Positions 33,210-41,955 of a stretch of 64,000 nucleotides of DNA are shown piece by piece (positions within the stretch are counted from its first letter, which is position 1; each line of letters begins with the position of its first letter). Under the pieces are notes generated by a model that was not told the DNA's origin, made no database searches, and was given only the letters and a program-made list of their open reading frames with translations. Location of the stretch: NCBI RefSeq assembly GCF_002847285.1, contig NZ_CP025407.1, forward strand, positions 4,248,501 to 4,312,500, read 5' to 3'. The stretch comes from Streptomyces sp. CMB-StM0423. Lineage in GTDB: Bacteria > Actinomycetota > Actinomycetes > Streptomycetales > Streptomycetaceae. A program made the translations under genes and the position numbers.

Positions 33210-33965
33210 GTGGAACCGCTCGAAGCCGTCGCGCTCGCCGGCGCCGGACTCGTCGCCGGCGGCATGAACGCGGTCGTCGGCTCCGGCACCCTGATCACCT
33301 TCCCGACGCTCCTCGCCCTCGGCTATCCGCCGGTCCTCGCGAACGTCTCCAACACGGTCGGCCTCGTCCCCGGCGTCGTCGGCGCCGTCTACGGCTACCG
33401 CCGCGAGCTGCGCGGCCAGCGCCGCCGCATACTGCGCTTCGGCACCGCCTCCCTCGCCGGCGGCCTGGCCGGCGCGCTGCTGCTCCTGCAACTGCCCGCC
33501 GAGGCGTTCCAGGCCGTGGTCCCCGTGCTGATCCTGACGGCCTGCGCCCTGGTCCTCCTCCAGCCCGTCCTCAGCCGCCGCCTCGCGGAGCGCAGCGAGG
33601 ACGACGACAAGGACGGCGGCACCCCGATGTGGTTCGGCGTCCTCGGCACGGGCATCTACGGCGGCTACTTCGGGGCCGCCCAGGGCGTCATCCTCATGGG
33701 CCTGTTCGGCACCTTCGTCCGCGACGACCTGCAGCGCCTCAACGCCGTCAAGAACGTCCTCGCCGCCCTGGTCAACGCGGTGGCGTCGATCGTCTTCATC
33801 ATCGTCACCGACGTGGACTGGACGGCGGCCGGCATCATCGCCATCGGCTCCACGGCCGGCGGCTTCCTGGGCGCCCACCTGGGCCGCAAGCTCACCCCGA
33901 CCCTGATGCGCACGATCATCGTCACCGTCGGGACCACCGCCGCGCTCATCATGATCATCCGCTGA
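33210..33965 (+). CDS. TauE/SafE family permease
   Basis: 251 residues from GTG 33210, with GAGGA about 7 bases upstream. Eight helices; the family signature GLVAGGMNAVVGSGTLITFP in the first helix pair and GIYGGYFGAAQGVILMGLFG in the second half are both present, with the N-x-x-N region LQRLNAVKNVLAALVNAVAS. TauE/SafE proteins export sulfite, sulfoacetate or other organic anions. It is a single gene, divergent from LysR and convergent with a HAD phosphatase. Confidence 0.92.
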   Translation: MEPLEAVALAGAGLVAGGMNAVVGSGTLITFPTLLALGYPPVLANVSNTVGLVPGVVGAVYGYRRELRGQRRRILRFGTASLAGGLAGALLLLQLPAEAFQAVVPVLILTACALVLLQPVLSRRLAERSEDDDKDGGTPMWFGVLGTGIYGGYFGAAQGVILMGLFGTFVRDDLQRLNAVKNVLAALVNAVASIVFIIVTDVDWTAAGIIAIGSTAGGFLGAHLGRKLTPTLMRTIIVTVGTTAALIMIIR

Positions 33966-33990
33966 CGGCAGAGCTGCCCGCCGTTACTGT

Positions 33991-34800
33991 CTAGCCGAAC
34001 AGCCGGTCCAGCACCGTCGCGATGCCGTCCTCGTCGTTCGACCCCGTCACCTCGTCCGCCACCGCGAGCAGCTCCGGGTGCGCCCCCGCCATCGCGACCC
34101 CGTGGCCGGCCCACCGGAACATCGGTATGTCGTTGGGCATGTCCCCGAAGGCGATCGTCTCCGCGCCCTTGACCCCCAGGCGGCGGGCCGCGAGCGACAG
34201 GCCCGTGGCCTTGCTCAGCCCGTGGGGCAGCACCTCGACGGTGTCGGCGCCGGCCAGGACGACCTCGACGAGGTCGCCGACCGTGTCGCGGGCGGCGGCC
34301 GTCAGCGCGTCGTCGTCCAGCTCCGGGTGCTGGATGTAGAGCTTGCCGATCGGCTGCGCCCACAGCTCGGCGCGCTCCGCCACCCGGCGGACCGGCAGGT
34401 CCTCCCGGGCCACCGCGCGGAAGCCGGGGCCGAAGAGCACCTCGCCCGCGAGCCCGTCCGCGCTTGCGGCCACCGCGACCTTGCCGACCTCGGCCTCCAG
34501 CTTCGCCACCGCGTCGGCGGCGAGGCGCCGGTCGAGGGTCACGGAGGTCAGCAGCCGGTGCGCGCCCGCGTCGTACACCTGCGCGCCCTGGCCGCAGACC
34601 GCCAGGCCCTCGTAGCCCAGCTCGTCCAGTATGTGCCGGGTCCAGGCCACGGCCCGGCCGGTGACGACGATGTGCGCCGCGCCCCGCGCGCACGCCGCGT
34701 CGATGGCCGCGCGCGTGCGCGGCGAGACCGTCTCGTCGCTGCGCAGCAGCGTGCCGTCGAGGTCGGTCGCGATGAGCCGGTACGGAAGCGCGCCGCTCAT
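33991..34800 (-). CDS. Cof-type HAD-IIB family phosphatase
   Basis: 269 residues. Motif I DLDGTLL at residues 13-19, motif II VVTGRA, motif III Lys in GVKGAETIAFGD, motif IV FGDMPNDIPMF, with a C2-type cap. These enzymes dephosphorylate sugar phosphates, FMN or pyridoxal phosphate. It lies 82 bases downstream of serS on the same strand and could be in its transcript, as in the Streptomyces serS neighbourhood from memory. Confidence 0.93.
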   Translation of the reverse strand: MSGALPYRLIATDLDGTLLRSDETVSPRTRAAIDAACARGAAHIVVTGRAVAWTRHILDELGYEGLAVCGQGAQVYDAGAHRLLTSVTLDRRLAADAVAKLEAEVGKVAVAASADGLAGEVLFGPGFRAVAREDLPVRRVAERAELWAQPIGKLYIQHPELDDDALTAAARDTVGDLVEVVLAGADTVEVLPHGLSKATGLSLAARRLGVKGAETIAFGDMPNDIPMFRWAGHGVAMAGAHPELLAVADEVTGSNDEDGIATVLDRLFG

Positions 34801-34813
34801 GCCGCCCGGCCCC

Positions 34814-34873
34814 CGCCCGACGCCCGTGCCGTACGCGCCCCGCCGCCCGACGCCTGAGTCCTACGCGCCCCGC
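34814..34873. repeat. 30-bp tandem duplication between serS and the HAD gene
   Basis: Two copies start at 34814 and 34844 (CGCCCGACGCC ... TACGCGCCCCGC) and differ at only a few positions. They nearly fill the 82-base gap, and each contains TACGCGCCCC, also found in other intergenic arrays of this window. Confidence 0.85.
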
Positions 34874-34882
34874 CCCCGCCGC

Positions 34883-36172
34883 TCATTTCGCGACCGGCTC
34901 CAGCAGATCGCGCCCGCCCAGGTACGGCCGCAGCACCTCCGGCACCACCACCGAGCCGTCCGGCTGCTGGTGCGTCTCCAGGATGGCCACGATCGTCCGC
35001 GGCACCGCGCACAGCGTCCCGTTCAGCGTCGCCAGCGGGCGGGCCGCCTTCTTCTGGCCCTGCCCGTCGCGCATCCGCACCGACAGCCGCCGCGCCTGGA
35101 ACTCGCCGCAGTCCGACGTCGACGTCAGCTCCCGGTACTTGCCCTGCGTCGGGATCCACGCCTCGCAGTCGTACTTCCGCGCGGCCGACGCGCCCAGGTC
35201 GCCCGAGGCCACGTCGATCACCCGGTACGCCAGGCCGAGCGCCGACAGCCACTGCTTCTCCCAGTCCAGCAGCCGCGCGTGCTCCGCCGCCGCGTCCTCC
35301 GGGGCCACGTACGAGAACATCTCGACCTTGTCGAACTGGTGCACCCGGATGATGCCGCGGGTGTCCTTGCCGTGCGAGCCCGCCTCGCGGCGGAAGCAGG
35401 GCGAGAACCCCGCGTACCGCAGGGGCAGCCGGTCGGCCTCGATGATCTCGTCCATGTGGTACGCCGCGAGCGTGACCTCCGAGGTGCCGACGAGGTAGAA
35501 GTCGTCGCGCTCCAGGTAGTACACGTCCTCGGCGGCCTGGCCGAGGAAGCCCGTGCCCTCCATGGCGCGCGGCTTGACCAGCGCGGGCGTGAGCATCGGG
35601 GTGAAGCCGGCGGCGGTGGCCTGCGCGATCGCCGCGTTGACCAGCGCCAGCTCCAGCAGGGCGCCGACGCCCGTCAGGTAGTAGAACCGCGAGCCGGAGA
35701 CCTTCGCGGCGCGCTCGGTGTCGATGGCGCCGAGGATGCGGCCCAGCTCCAGGTGGTCGCGCGGCTCGAAGCCCTCGGCGGCGAAGTCGCGCGGGGTGCC
35801 GACGGTCTCCAGCAGCGTGAAGTCGTCCTCGCCGCCCACGGGCACGTCGGGATGCACCACGTTCGCCAGGCGCAGCAGCAGGGCCTGCGTCTCGGCGGCG
35901 GCCTCGTCCTGCGCGGCGTCGGCGGCCTTGACGGCGGCGGACAGCTCACCGGTGCGCCGCAGCAGCTCCTGCTTCTCCTCGCCCTGCGCGCGCGGGATCA
36001 GCTTGCCGAGCTGCTTCTGCTCGGCCCGCAGCTCGTCGAAGCGCGTACTGGACGACCTGCGCCGCTCGTCGGCGGAGAGCAGCGCGTCGACGAGGCCGAC
36101 ATCCTCTCCACGGGCGCGCTGCGACGCGCGCACTCGGTCGGGGTCCTCACGGAGCAGGCGAAGGTCAATCAC
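34883..36172 (-). CDS. serS: Seryl-tRNA synthetase
   Basis: 429 residues from GTG 36172 (VIDLRLLREDPDRVRASQRA). The N-terminal 110 residues are the long coiled-coil arm that grips tRNA-Ser. The class II core has LVGTSEVTLAAYH, motif 2 PCFRREAGSHGKDTRGIIRV HQF in two parts, SDCGEFQARRL and motif 3 around LATLNGTLCAVPRTIVAILE. It attaches serine to tRNA-Ser and tRNA-Sec. Length is standard. The promoter must lie in the 518-base gap to pheA, which also carries DnaA-box-like sites. Confidence 0.98.
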   Translation of the reverse strand: MIDLRLLREDPDRVRASQRARGEDVGLVDALLSADERRRSSSTRFDELRAEQKQLGKLIPRAQGEEKQELLRRTGELSAAVKAADAAQDEAAAETQALLLRLANVVHPDVPVGGEDDFTLLETVGTPRDFAAEGFEPRDHLELGRILGAIDTERAAKVSGSRFYYLTGVGALLELALVNAAIAQATAAGFTPMLTPALVKPRAMEGTGFLGQAAEDVYYLERDDFYLVGTSEVTLAAYHMDEIIEADRLPLRYAGFSPCFRREAGSHGKDTRGIIRVHQFDKVEMFSYVAPEDAAAEHARLLDWEKQWLSALGLAYRVIDVASGDLGASAARKYDCEAWIPTQGKYRELTSTSDCGEFQARRLSVRMRDGQGQKKAARPLATLNGTLCAVPRTIVAILETHQQPDGSVVVPEVLRPYLGGRDLLEPVAK

Positions 36173-36690
36173 GCCAGCCAGGTTACCGGGGTACGCGGAC
36201 CGGCTCGACGCCGATTTCCACCCCTGTGGATTTCTCGGCGCTTTGCGATGAATAGCCGGTTTCGCGGAGCGCGCTTGCGGCCGTGCGGAGAAAAGGTGCG
36301 AGAGGGTGCAATCAGGACATAAAGCCAACGTACGTCCGCGGTGCGCACGGCAGTTGGGGAATCCTTTTCCACAGGTGGCCGGGGATCCTCAAAGTTATCC
36401 ACAGGCGGGGGAGGCGGCCTGTGGAAGTCGGGGAAGATCGTTCCGCCGGGCCGGTGCTGGCGCAGGAATTCCCCGATACGCCCCCGGCTACACACCCTTT
36501 GGAGCGGAATTGCCTACCGCCTTAGAGTGGATCAAGGGAATTGCCGTGACGAGTAACCATCTGAGCAGTTGGACGCCGGAAATCAGTCACTAGACAGATT
36601 TGTCGACATTGCCCGTTCGGGCCGCAGAGTTATGCACAGCCGACGCCGACAGCCTGTGGATAACTTTGCGAACTGTGCACAGACCCCAGG
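36173..36690. promoter_or_regulatory. pheA-serS intergenic region with a cluster of DnaA-box-like sites
   Basis: This 518-base gap is AT-richer than its surroundings and has no convincing gene. It holds TTTTCCACA (36365), TTATCCACA (36395, exact consensus), TTATGCACA (36630), TGTGGATAA (36655, an exact consensus box on the minus strand) and CTGTGCACAG (36673-36682). Two exact and two or three near-consensus boxes within about 320 bases are far more than expected by chance in such GC-rich DNA. The serS promoter should also lie here. A role in binding or titrating DnaA is inferred. Confidence 0.6.
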
Positions 36691-37626
36691 TCAGGCCCGG
36701 CCGTCCAGACACCGCGTCAGCCAGTCGGAGGCATCCACGAAGGCCGTGTCCGACGTCCCCGCCCGCAGTGGCTGCACATCCGCCGGCGACAGCCCTGCGC
36801 GCGGGTACGAACCGAGGAACCGCACCCGCGGGCAGATCCGCTTCAGCCCCATCATCGCCTCGCCCACCCGGCGGTCGGTGATGTGCCCCTCGCAGTCCAC
36901 CGAGAAGCAGTACCGCCCGATGCCCTCGCCCGTCGGCCGCGACTCGATGCGCAGCAGGTTGACGCCGCGCACCGCGTACTCCTGGAGCAGCTCCATCAGC
37001 GCGCCCGGGTGGTCGTCGCCGAGCCAGATCACGACCGACGTCTTGTCCGCGCCCGTCGGCGCCGCCGGCCGCGCCGGGCGGCCGACGAGGACGAACCGGG
37101 TCTCCGCGTTCTCCGCGTCGTGGATGTCCGAGACGAGCGGCTCCAGCCCGTACACCGACGCCGCGAACTCGCCGGCGAACGCCCCGTCCACCCGGCCCTC
37201 CTGCACCTGCCGCGCGCCGTCCGCGTTCGACGCCGACGACTCCCACACCGCGTCCGGCAGATGCCCCGCCAGCCAGCGCCGCACCTGTGGCTGCGCCACC
37301 GGGTGCCCGGTGACCGTCTTGATGTCCGCCAGCTTCGTCCCCGGCCGCACCAGCAGCGCGAACGCGATCGGCAGCAGCACCTCGCGGTAGATCATCAGCG
37401 GCTCGCCGAGCGCCAACTCGTCGAGCGTGGCGGTCACGCCGCCCTCCACGGAGTTCTCGATCGGCACCAGCGCCCCCGCGGCGCCCCCGCTGCGCACCGA
37501 GTCCAGCACCGCCGGCACCGAGACCATCGGCACCAGCTCGCGCGTCGCCGCCTCCGGGAGGGTCCGCAGCGCGGCCTCGGTGAAGGTGCCCTCGGGGCCG
37601 AGATAGGTGAAGCGGCTGGCGGACAT
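36691..37626 (-). CDS. pheA: Prephenate dehydratase
   Basis: 311 residues from ATG 37626. Residues 1-185 are the dehydratase domain (YLGPEGTFTEAALRTLP, VPIENSVEGGVTATLDEL, and the catalytic-region TRF in NAETRFVLVG). Residues about 200-285 are the regulatory ACT domain, with the phenylalanine-binding ESRPT motif (NLLRIESRPTGEGIGRYCF). The enzyme converts prephenate to phenylpyruvate in phenylalanine synthesis and is normally inhibited by phenylalanine. It lacks a fused chorismate mutase, as usual in actinobacteria. The stop lies 8 bases beyond the last DnaA-box-like site. Confidence 0.97.
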   Translation of the reverse strand: MSASRFTYLGPEGTFTEAALRTLPEAATRELVPMVSVPAVLDSVRSGGAAGALVPIENSVEGGVTATLDELALGEPLMIYREVLLPIAFALLVRPGTKLADIKTVTGHPVAQPQVRRWLAGHLPDAVWESSASNADGARQVQEGRVDGAFAGEFAASVYGLEPLVSDIHDAENAETRFVLVGRPARPAAPTGADKTSVVIWLGDDHPGALMELLQEYAVRGVNLLRIESRPTGEGIGRYCFSVDCEGHITDRRVGEAMMGLKRICPRVRFLGSYPRAGLSPADVQPLRAGTSDTAFVDASDWLTRCLDGRA

Positions 37627-37746
37627 GGGGGCGGCTCCTCGTGGGCGTCGGCGAGACGGCCACGATACCCACGGGGGCGGGGCGGGGGGTGCCGGTCCGG
37701 GGAACGGACGATCATGGCGCGGCCCCCGTACGGGAGCCGGGCGCCC

Positions 37747-37818
37747 GTCCCGTACGAACCGGACGGGACGGTGCCGCACGAACCGGGCGGGCCTTGCCCG
37801 TAAGAACCGGGCGGCCCC
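37747..37818. repeat. Three tandem 24-bp repeats upstream of pheA
   Basis: Units at 37747, 37771 and 37795 share the core CGTACGAACCGGRCGGG with a few changes. They lie in the 222-base gap between the peroxidase gene stop and the pheA start. No coding potential is seen. Confidence 0.85.
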
Positions 37819-37848
37819 TGCCGTACGCCCCTTACCGGCCCCCCCCGT

Positions 37849-39144
37849 TCAGCCCTCCAGCAGCCGCTGCCCCACGTACTCGCCCTCCGCCGCCCCGCCC
37901 GGCACCGCGAACAGGCCGCTCGCCTCGTGCCGCAGGAAGCGCGAGAGACCGTCGCCCCGGTCCAGCTTGCGTTGCACCGGCACGAACCCCTTCAGCGGAT
38001 CCGCCTGCCAGGCGACGAACAGCAGCCCGGCATCGGGCACCGGTCCGTCCTTGGTGTCCAGATAGCCGTCGTGGTACGAGAACGAGCGCCGCAGCATCGT
38101 CGCCCCGCCGTTCGACTCCGGCGCCGCCACCCGTACATGCGCGTCCCCCGCGATGGCAAGGGAGCCGTCCGCGAGTTGTTTGTTCATGTCCACCGGCGTC
38201 GTCTCCTCCCCGCCCGACAGCGGGGCACCGTCCGGCTTGCGGCGCCCGATCACGCGCTCCTGCCGCTCCAGCGACAGGTGGTCCCAGGTGTCGAGCAGCA
38301 TCCGGATCCGGCGGAACACGGCGTACGAGCCGCCCGCCAGCCACTCCTGCCCGCCGCCCGCGGACGCGGGCACGAAGACGTGCTTGCCGAAGTCCGGGTC
38401 CTCGGGCTTCGGGTTGTTGGTGCCGTCGACCTGCCCCATCAGGTTGCGTGCCGTACGGGGCCTGTCGGTGGCCCCCGGGGTGCGGTTGAAGCCGCTCATC
38501 TGCCAGCGCAGCACCGCCGCGTCGCCCGCCCGGCGCTGGAGCGTGCGCAGCGCGTCGAACGCCACCAGGGCGTCGTCCGCGCCGATCTGCAGCCACACGT
38601 CGCCGTCGCTGCGCCGCGCGTCCAGCGCGTCGGCGGAGAACGGCGGCAGCGGGGCGAGCCCGTCGGGGCGCCGGGCGGCCAGTCCCGTGCGGTCGAAGAA
38701 CGTGCGCCCGAAGCCGAACGTCACGGTCAGCGCCGCCGGCCCGGCGTCGAGCGCGCTGCCGGTGCCGGCCGCCGCCTCCTTGCCCTCGCTCAGCTCGCGG
38801 GCCGTCGCCGACCACCGCTTGAGCAGCGCCGCGGCCTCCTTCCGCCCTGCCCCCGGGGCCAGGTCGAAGGCGGCGAAGTGGCCCGCGGCCTGCAGCGGGG
38901 TGGTGATGCCCGCCTGGTGCGTGCCGTGGAACGGCACCCCCGTCGCGCCGATCGACGTCAGCGGCGCGGGGGGCGCGTCCCGCAGCGCCTCGGCGGCGGC
39001 CGCGCCGGAGGCGCCGCCGGCGAGGAGCCCCGCCGCCCCGGCGGCCCCCGCCGCGCCGACGAGGCGGCGGCGGGAGACCGGGTGCCGGGGGGCTTCGGCC
39101 GTCTCTGTCTCCGGTGCGGTACGGGCGGAACGTGTCGAACTCAC
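37849..39144 (-). CDS. dtpA: Dyp-type peroxidase, Tat-exported (DtpA/EfeB type)
   Basis: 431 residues from GTG 39144, overlapping the copCD stop by 4 bases (GTGA). A Tat signal is clear: SRRRLVGAAGAAGAAGLLAG at residues 24-43 with cut near AAAA-E. The heme-peroxidase core has the family GxxDG motif GQVDG at 237-241 with catalytic Asp240, the proximal His336 in DAHVRVAAP, and ATMLRRSFSY. In Streptomyces lividans the equivalent DtpA is secreted by Tat and is needed with copper chaperones for maturation of the copper oxidase GlxA. The location at the end of a copper-trafficking operon supports that role here; the symbol rests on family plus gene order. Confidence 0.93.
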   Translation of the reverse strand: MSSTRSARTAPETETAEAPRHPVSRRRLVGAAGAAGAAGLLAGGASGAAAAEALRDAPPAPLTSIGATGVPFHGTHQAGITTPLQAAGHFAAFDLAPGAGRKEAAALLKRWSATARELSEGKEAAAGTGSALDAGPAALTVTFGFGRTFFDRTGLAARRPDGLAPLPPFSADALDARRSDGDVWLQIGADDALVAFDALRTLQRRAGDAAVLRWQMSGFNRTPGATDRPRTARNLMGQVDGTNNPKPEDPDFGKHVFVPASAGGGQEWLAGGSYAVFRRIRMLLDTWDHLSLERQERVIGRRKPDGAPLSGGEETTPVDMNKQLADGSLAIAGDAHVRVAAPESNGGATMLRRSFSYHDGYLDTKDGPVPDAGLLFVAWQADPLKGFVPVQRKLDRGDGLSRFLRHEASGLFAVPGGAAEGEYVGQRLLEG

Positions 39145-41417
39145 GGGATCGTCAACTTCTTCTCTTCTGTCACCTGGTCGATGGGCGAGGTGCGCACGGT
39201 CATCCGGAGGGTCCACTCCCCGGGCATCGGGAGCTGCACGCCGGTGGCGGCCCAGTGCCCGTTCTCGACGGGGGTGGGCGTGACGTCGAGCGGGCCGACG
39301 TTCTTCTCCTCCAGGGTGAAGGAGAGCCGTACCTCGGGGACGTTGAGGAGCTGGTTGTTGGCGTCCGTGAGGTAGATGTGCAGTTGGTTGTCGCCGGTAC
39401 GGCCCGGGTCCACGGTGATCTCCGCGGTCCCGGTGCCGCCCTGCCCGCCCGTGTCGTACGGGATCTTCACCTTGACCGGCCCGGCCGGCTGCCGCTGCGC
39501 CGACTCGGCCGCCGCCTGCTCGGTCTCGGCCCTGCCGGGCTGGGTGCCCGTCAGGAGCGTCACGACGGAGAGCAGTACGACGGCGAGAACGGTCTCGACC
39601 AGGACCGACTGGCGCAGGCCCCGGCGCACGGGGTCGGAGTCGCGCTCCTTGCGCGCGCGGGTCGCGTCGACGGCGGCCCGCTGGCGGGCGAGCTGCGCGG
39701 CACGGTCGGGGTCGTCGCCTGCGCGCGGCTCGGCGTCGCTGCCGGCCTGGTCCTCCGCGTCCGGCCCGTCGCCGGAGGCGTCGTCATCCGGTACGGAGCC
39801 GGAGCCGGAACCCGCGCCGGAGCCCTGCGCCGGCATCGTGACGCCGTCCGAAGGGCCGCCGGAGGCGGTCGCCGCCGTGCCGGACCTGCCGGTACCGCCC
39901 GCGTCCGCGGTGGCGCCGGCGTGCACGAGCTGCGCCTCCGCCGGCTCGCCCGCCTCCTCCGCGCGCGCCGCGAGCCCGGAACCGGCCAGCCGGTGCGTCC
40001 AGCGCCGCGATGTCCAGCCCGCGGTGATCAGCACCGCGACCAGCCCCAGCTTCACCAGCAGCAACTGCCCGTACGACGTGTCCGTCAGCGCGCCCCAGCT
40101 CCCCAGCCCGCGCCACGCCTGGTACAGCCCGGTCGCGGCGAGCACGGACACCGACGTCAGCGCCAGCCGCGAGAAGCGGCGTATGACGTACGACGGGACC
40201 CGCGGCCCGAGGCGCAGGCTCAGCGCCAGCGAGGCGAGGCCGCCGAGCCAGACGGCGACGGCCAGCAGGTGCAGCATCGTCATCGGCACGGCCAGCCACG
40301 GCTGGATGCCGGTCGAGGCATGCTCGGCCATGCCCCACGTCGCGGCGAGGCCGGCGGCGACCACGCCGCCGCCGAGCCCGAGGCCGATGGCCAGGTCGCG
40401 GCTGCGCGCGGCGTCGTCCCCGTCGGCGGCGGACTGCGCGGCAGATGCGGCGGCGGGCCCGGCCGGCTCGGTGGCCGACTCTGCGGCGTCCGGCCCCGTA
40501 CCCGTACCGGCACCCTCACCATCATCCGCGCCCGCGCCCGCCTTCGCTTTCGCCTCCGCGCGCGCGCCCTTCGCGCCGGGCGCGGTCTCCCGCCCGTACA
40601 CCCCGAACAGCACCGCCAGCACCACCGCCGCCGCGCCCAGCAGCAGCAGCCGCGACAGCAGCGCCGTGCCCGGCCGCGTCTCCAGCACGTCGCGCAGCGA
40701 GTCCAGCCCGAAGTCCGCGCCCGTGTACGGCCCGCGCAGCAGCAGCAGCGCCACGGTGGCCGCGAACAGCAGCGCCCAGCCGCCGGTCGCCACCCGGCGC
40801 ACGACCCGGTTGCGCCCGCCGCACACGCCCGCGAACACGGCGCCGCCGACGAGCAGCACGAAGCCCGCGTACGCCACGTAGCGCCCGGTGTCGTACAGCG
40901 CCTTGGCGCTGCCGTTGTCCTCGCCCGCCTCTGACACCGCCACCGTCGTCTTCGACGGCTTGCCCACGGAGAACGTGAAGGCGCCGGAGATCGGGTGGCT
41001 GTCGGCGGACACGGTCTTCCAGACGACGGTGAACGTGCCGTCCGGCAGCCCGGGGCGCAGCGCGGTCGTCGCCGTCTTGGCGTTGCCGTCGACGTGGGCG
41101 GCGCCGCCCTTGGTGACGTCGTTGCCGTCGGGGTCGAGGACGCGGATGGCGTCGTCGGCCAACTGGACGCCCTCGGAGAAGTCGAGCGTGACGGCCTGCG
41201 GCGCCTCCTGGACGACCGAGCCCTCGGCGGGGTCGGTGCCGGTGAGCGCGGCGTGCGCGGCGGCCGGGGTGGCGCCGGGCACGAGGACGCACAGCACGGC
41301 GGCGACGGCGGCGCACAACGCCCCGAGCGCACGCCTGCGATGCGCGCCCCTGCGATGCATCGACCGCCGGCGGATCGATGCGCGAAGGGCTCGGTGGAGC
41401 TGTCCGGTTGGGGTCAT
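39141..41417 (-). CDS. CopC-CopD fusion copper protein with C-terminal extracytoplasmic domain
   Basis: 758 residues from ATG 41417, with GAGAGG 7 bases upstream. A signal peptide ends at AAA-HAALTG, placing His55 at the mature N-terminus; with Asp139 and His141 (SADSHPIS) it forms the CopC copper site. Then eight helices form a CopD-like membrane domain (residues about 185-480), followed by a Gly/Asp-rich cytoplasmic linker (about 490-610), another helix (SVLVETVLAVVLLSVVTLLT) and a final outside domain of about 110 residues ending EWTLRMTVRTSPIDQVTEEK, resembling YtkA/FixH domains. The arrangement is the YcnJ class. It probably takes copper from outside across the membrane. A GTGA overlap couples it to dtpA. 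Confidence 0.93.
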   Translation of the reverse strand: MTPTGQLHRALRASIRRRSMHRRGAHRRRALGALCAAVAAVLCVLVPGATPAAAHAALTGTDPAEGSVVQEAPQAVTLDFSEGVQLADDAIRVLDPDGNDVTKGGAAHVDGNAKTATTALRPGLPDGTFTVVWKTVSADSHPISGAFTFSVGKPSKTTVAVSEAGEDNGSAKALYDTGRYVAYAGFVLLVGGAVFAGVCGGRNRVVRRVATGGWALLFAATVALLLLRGPYTGADFGLDSLRDVLETRPGTALLSRLLLLGAAAVVLAVLFGVYGRETAPGAKGARAEAKAKAGAGADDGEGAGTGTGPDAAESATEPAGPAAASAAQSAADGDDAARSRDLAIGLGLGGGVVAAGLAATWGMAEHASTGIQPWLAVPMTMLHLLAVAVWLGGLASLALSLRLGPRVPSYVIRRFSRLALTSVSVLAATGLYQAWRGLGSWGALTDTSYGQLLLVKLGLVAVLITAGWTSRRWTHRLAGSGLAARAEEAGEPAEAQLVHAGATADAGGTGRSGTAATASGGPSDGVTMPAQGSGAGSGSGSVPDDDASGDGPDAEDQAGSDAEPRAGDDPDRAAQLARQRAAVDATRARKERDSDPVRRGLRQSVLVETVLAVVLLSVVTLLTGTQPGRAETEQAAAESAQRQPAGPVKVKIPYDTGGQGGTGTAEITVDPGRTGDNQLHIYLTDANNQLLNVPEVRLSFTLEEKNVGPLDVTPTPVENGHWAATGVQLPMPGEWTLRMTVRTSPIDQVTEEKKLTIP

Positions 41418-41427
41418 GACACGCCTC

Positions 41428-41955
41428 TCACTCCGCGGGGCGGTACGTCGTCGGCTGCACCGGCACCTCGACCTCGATCGGCTCGGACTCGGCGAAGTGC
41501 AGCACGAAGGACACCTTCTCGCCAACCTCCGGTTTGCGGTCCAGCTTCTCCAGCATCAGATGGTCGCCGCCGCGGGCGAGGGTCAGCTCGCCGCCCGCGG
41601 GCACGTCGAAGCCGTCGACGGCGCGCATCCGCTCGCCCTCGGTGGTGTGCATGGTGACGTCGTCGGCGAGGTCGGTGCTGACGGCGGTGAGCCGGTCGTC
41701 GGCCGCGCCGTCGTTGCGTACGGTCAGATAGCCGGCGGCGAGGTCCTTCATCACCGGCTGCGGTACGAAGCCGGCCTCGGCGCGCAGCCGGGGCCCGGAG
41801 CCGGGGCCGGAGCCCGGTCCGGAGCCGGTGCCGGAGCCGTCGCCGGACTCCCCCTTCGTCCCCGTACCGGAGTCGTCACCGGAACACGCGCCCAGGCCGA
41901 GGGCGAGGGACAGGGCGGCAGCAGTGACTACGGATACCTGTCGCCTGTGCCTCAC
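41428..41955 (-). CDS. PCuAC/ECuC-type periplasmic copper chaperone lipoprotein
   Basis: 175 residues from GTG 41955, overlapping the sco stop by 4 bases (GTGA). The lipobox LGLGAC puts the lipidated Cys at 24, followed by a Gly/Ser linker. The copper motif of the PCuAC (DUF461) family is present as H103-x6-M110-x21-H132-x-M134 (MHTTEGERM ... GGDHLML). Such proteins bind Cu(I) outside the membrane and hand it to Sco or to cytochrome oxidase CuA. Only 10 bases separate it from copCD, so the operon is tight. Confidence 0.95.
   Translation of the reverse strand: MRHRRQVSVVTAAALSLALGLGACSGDDSGTGTKGESGDGSGTGSGPGSGPGSGPRLRAEAGFVPQPVMKDLAAGYLTVRNDGAADDRLTAVSTDLADDVTMHTTEGERMRAVDGFDVPAGGELTLARGGDHLMLEKLDRKPEVGEKVSFVLHFAESEPIEVEVPVQPTTYRPAE

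Noticed and set aside
36173..36690. Chromosomal origin (oriC)
   Set aside because: Too few boxes, and dnaA, dnaN and rpmH are not adjacent. A DnaA-binding cluster is the most that can be claimed.
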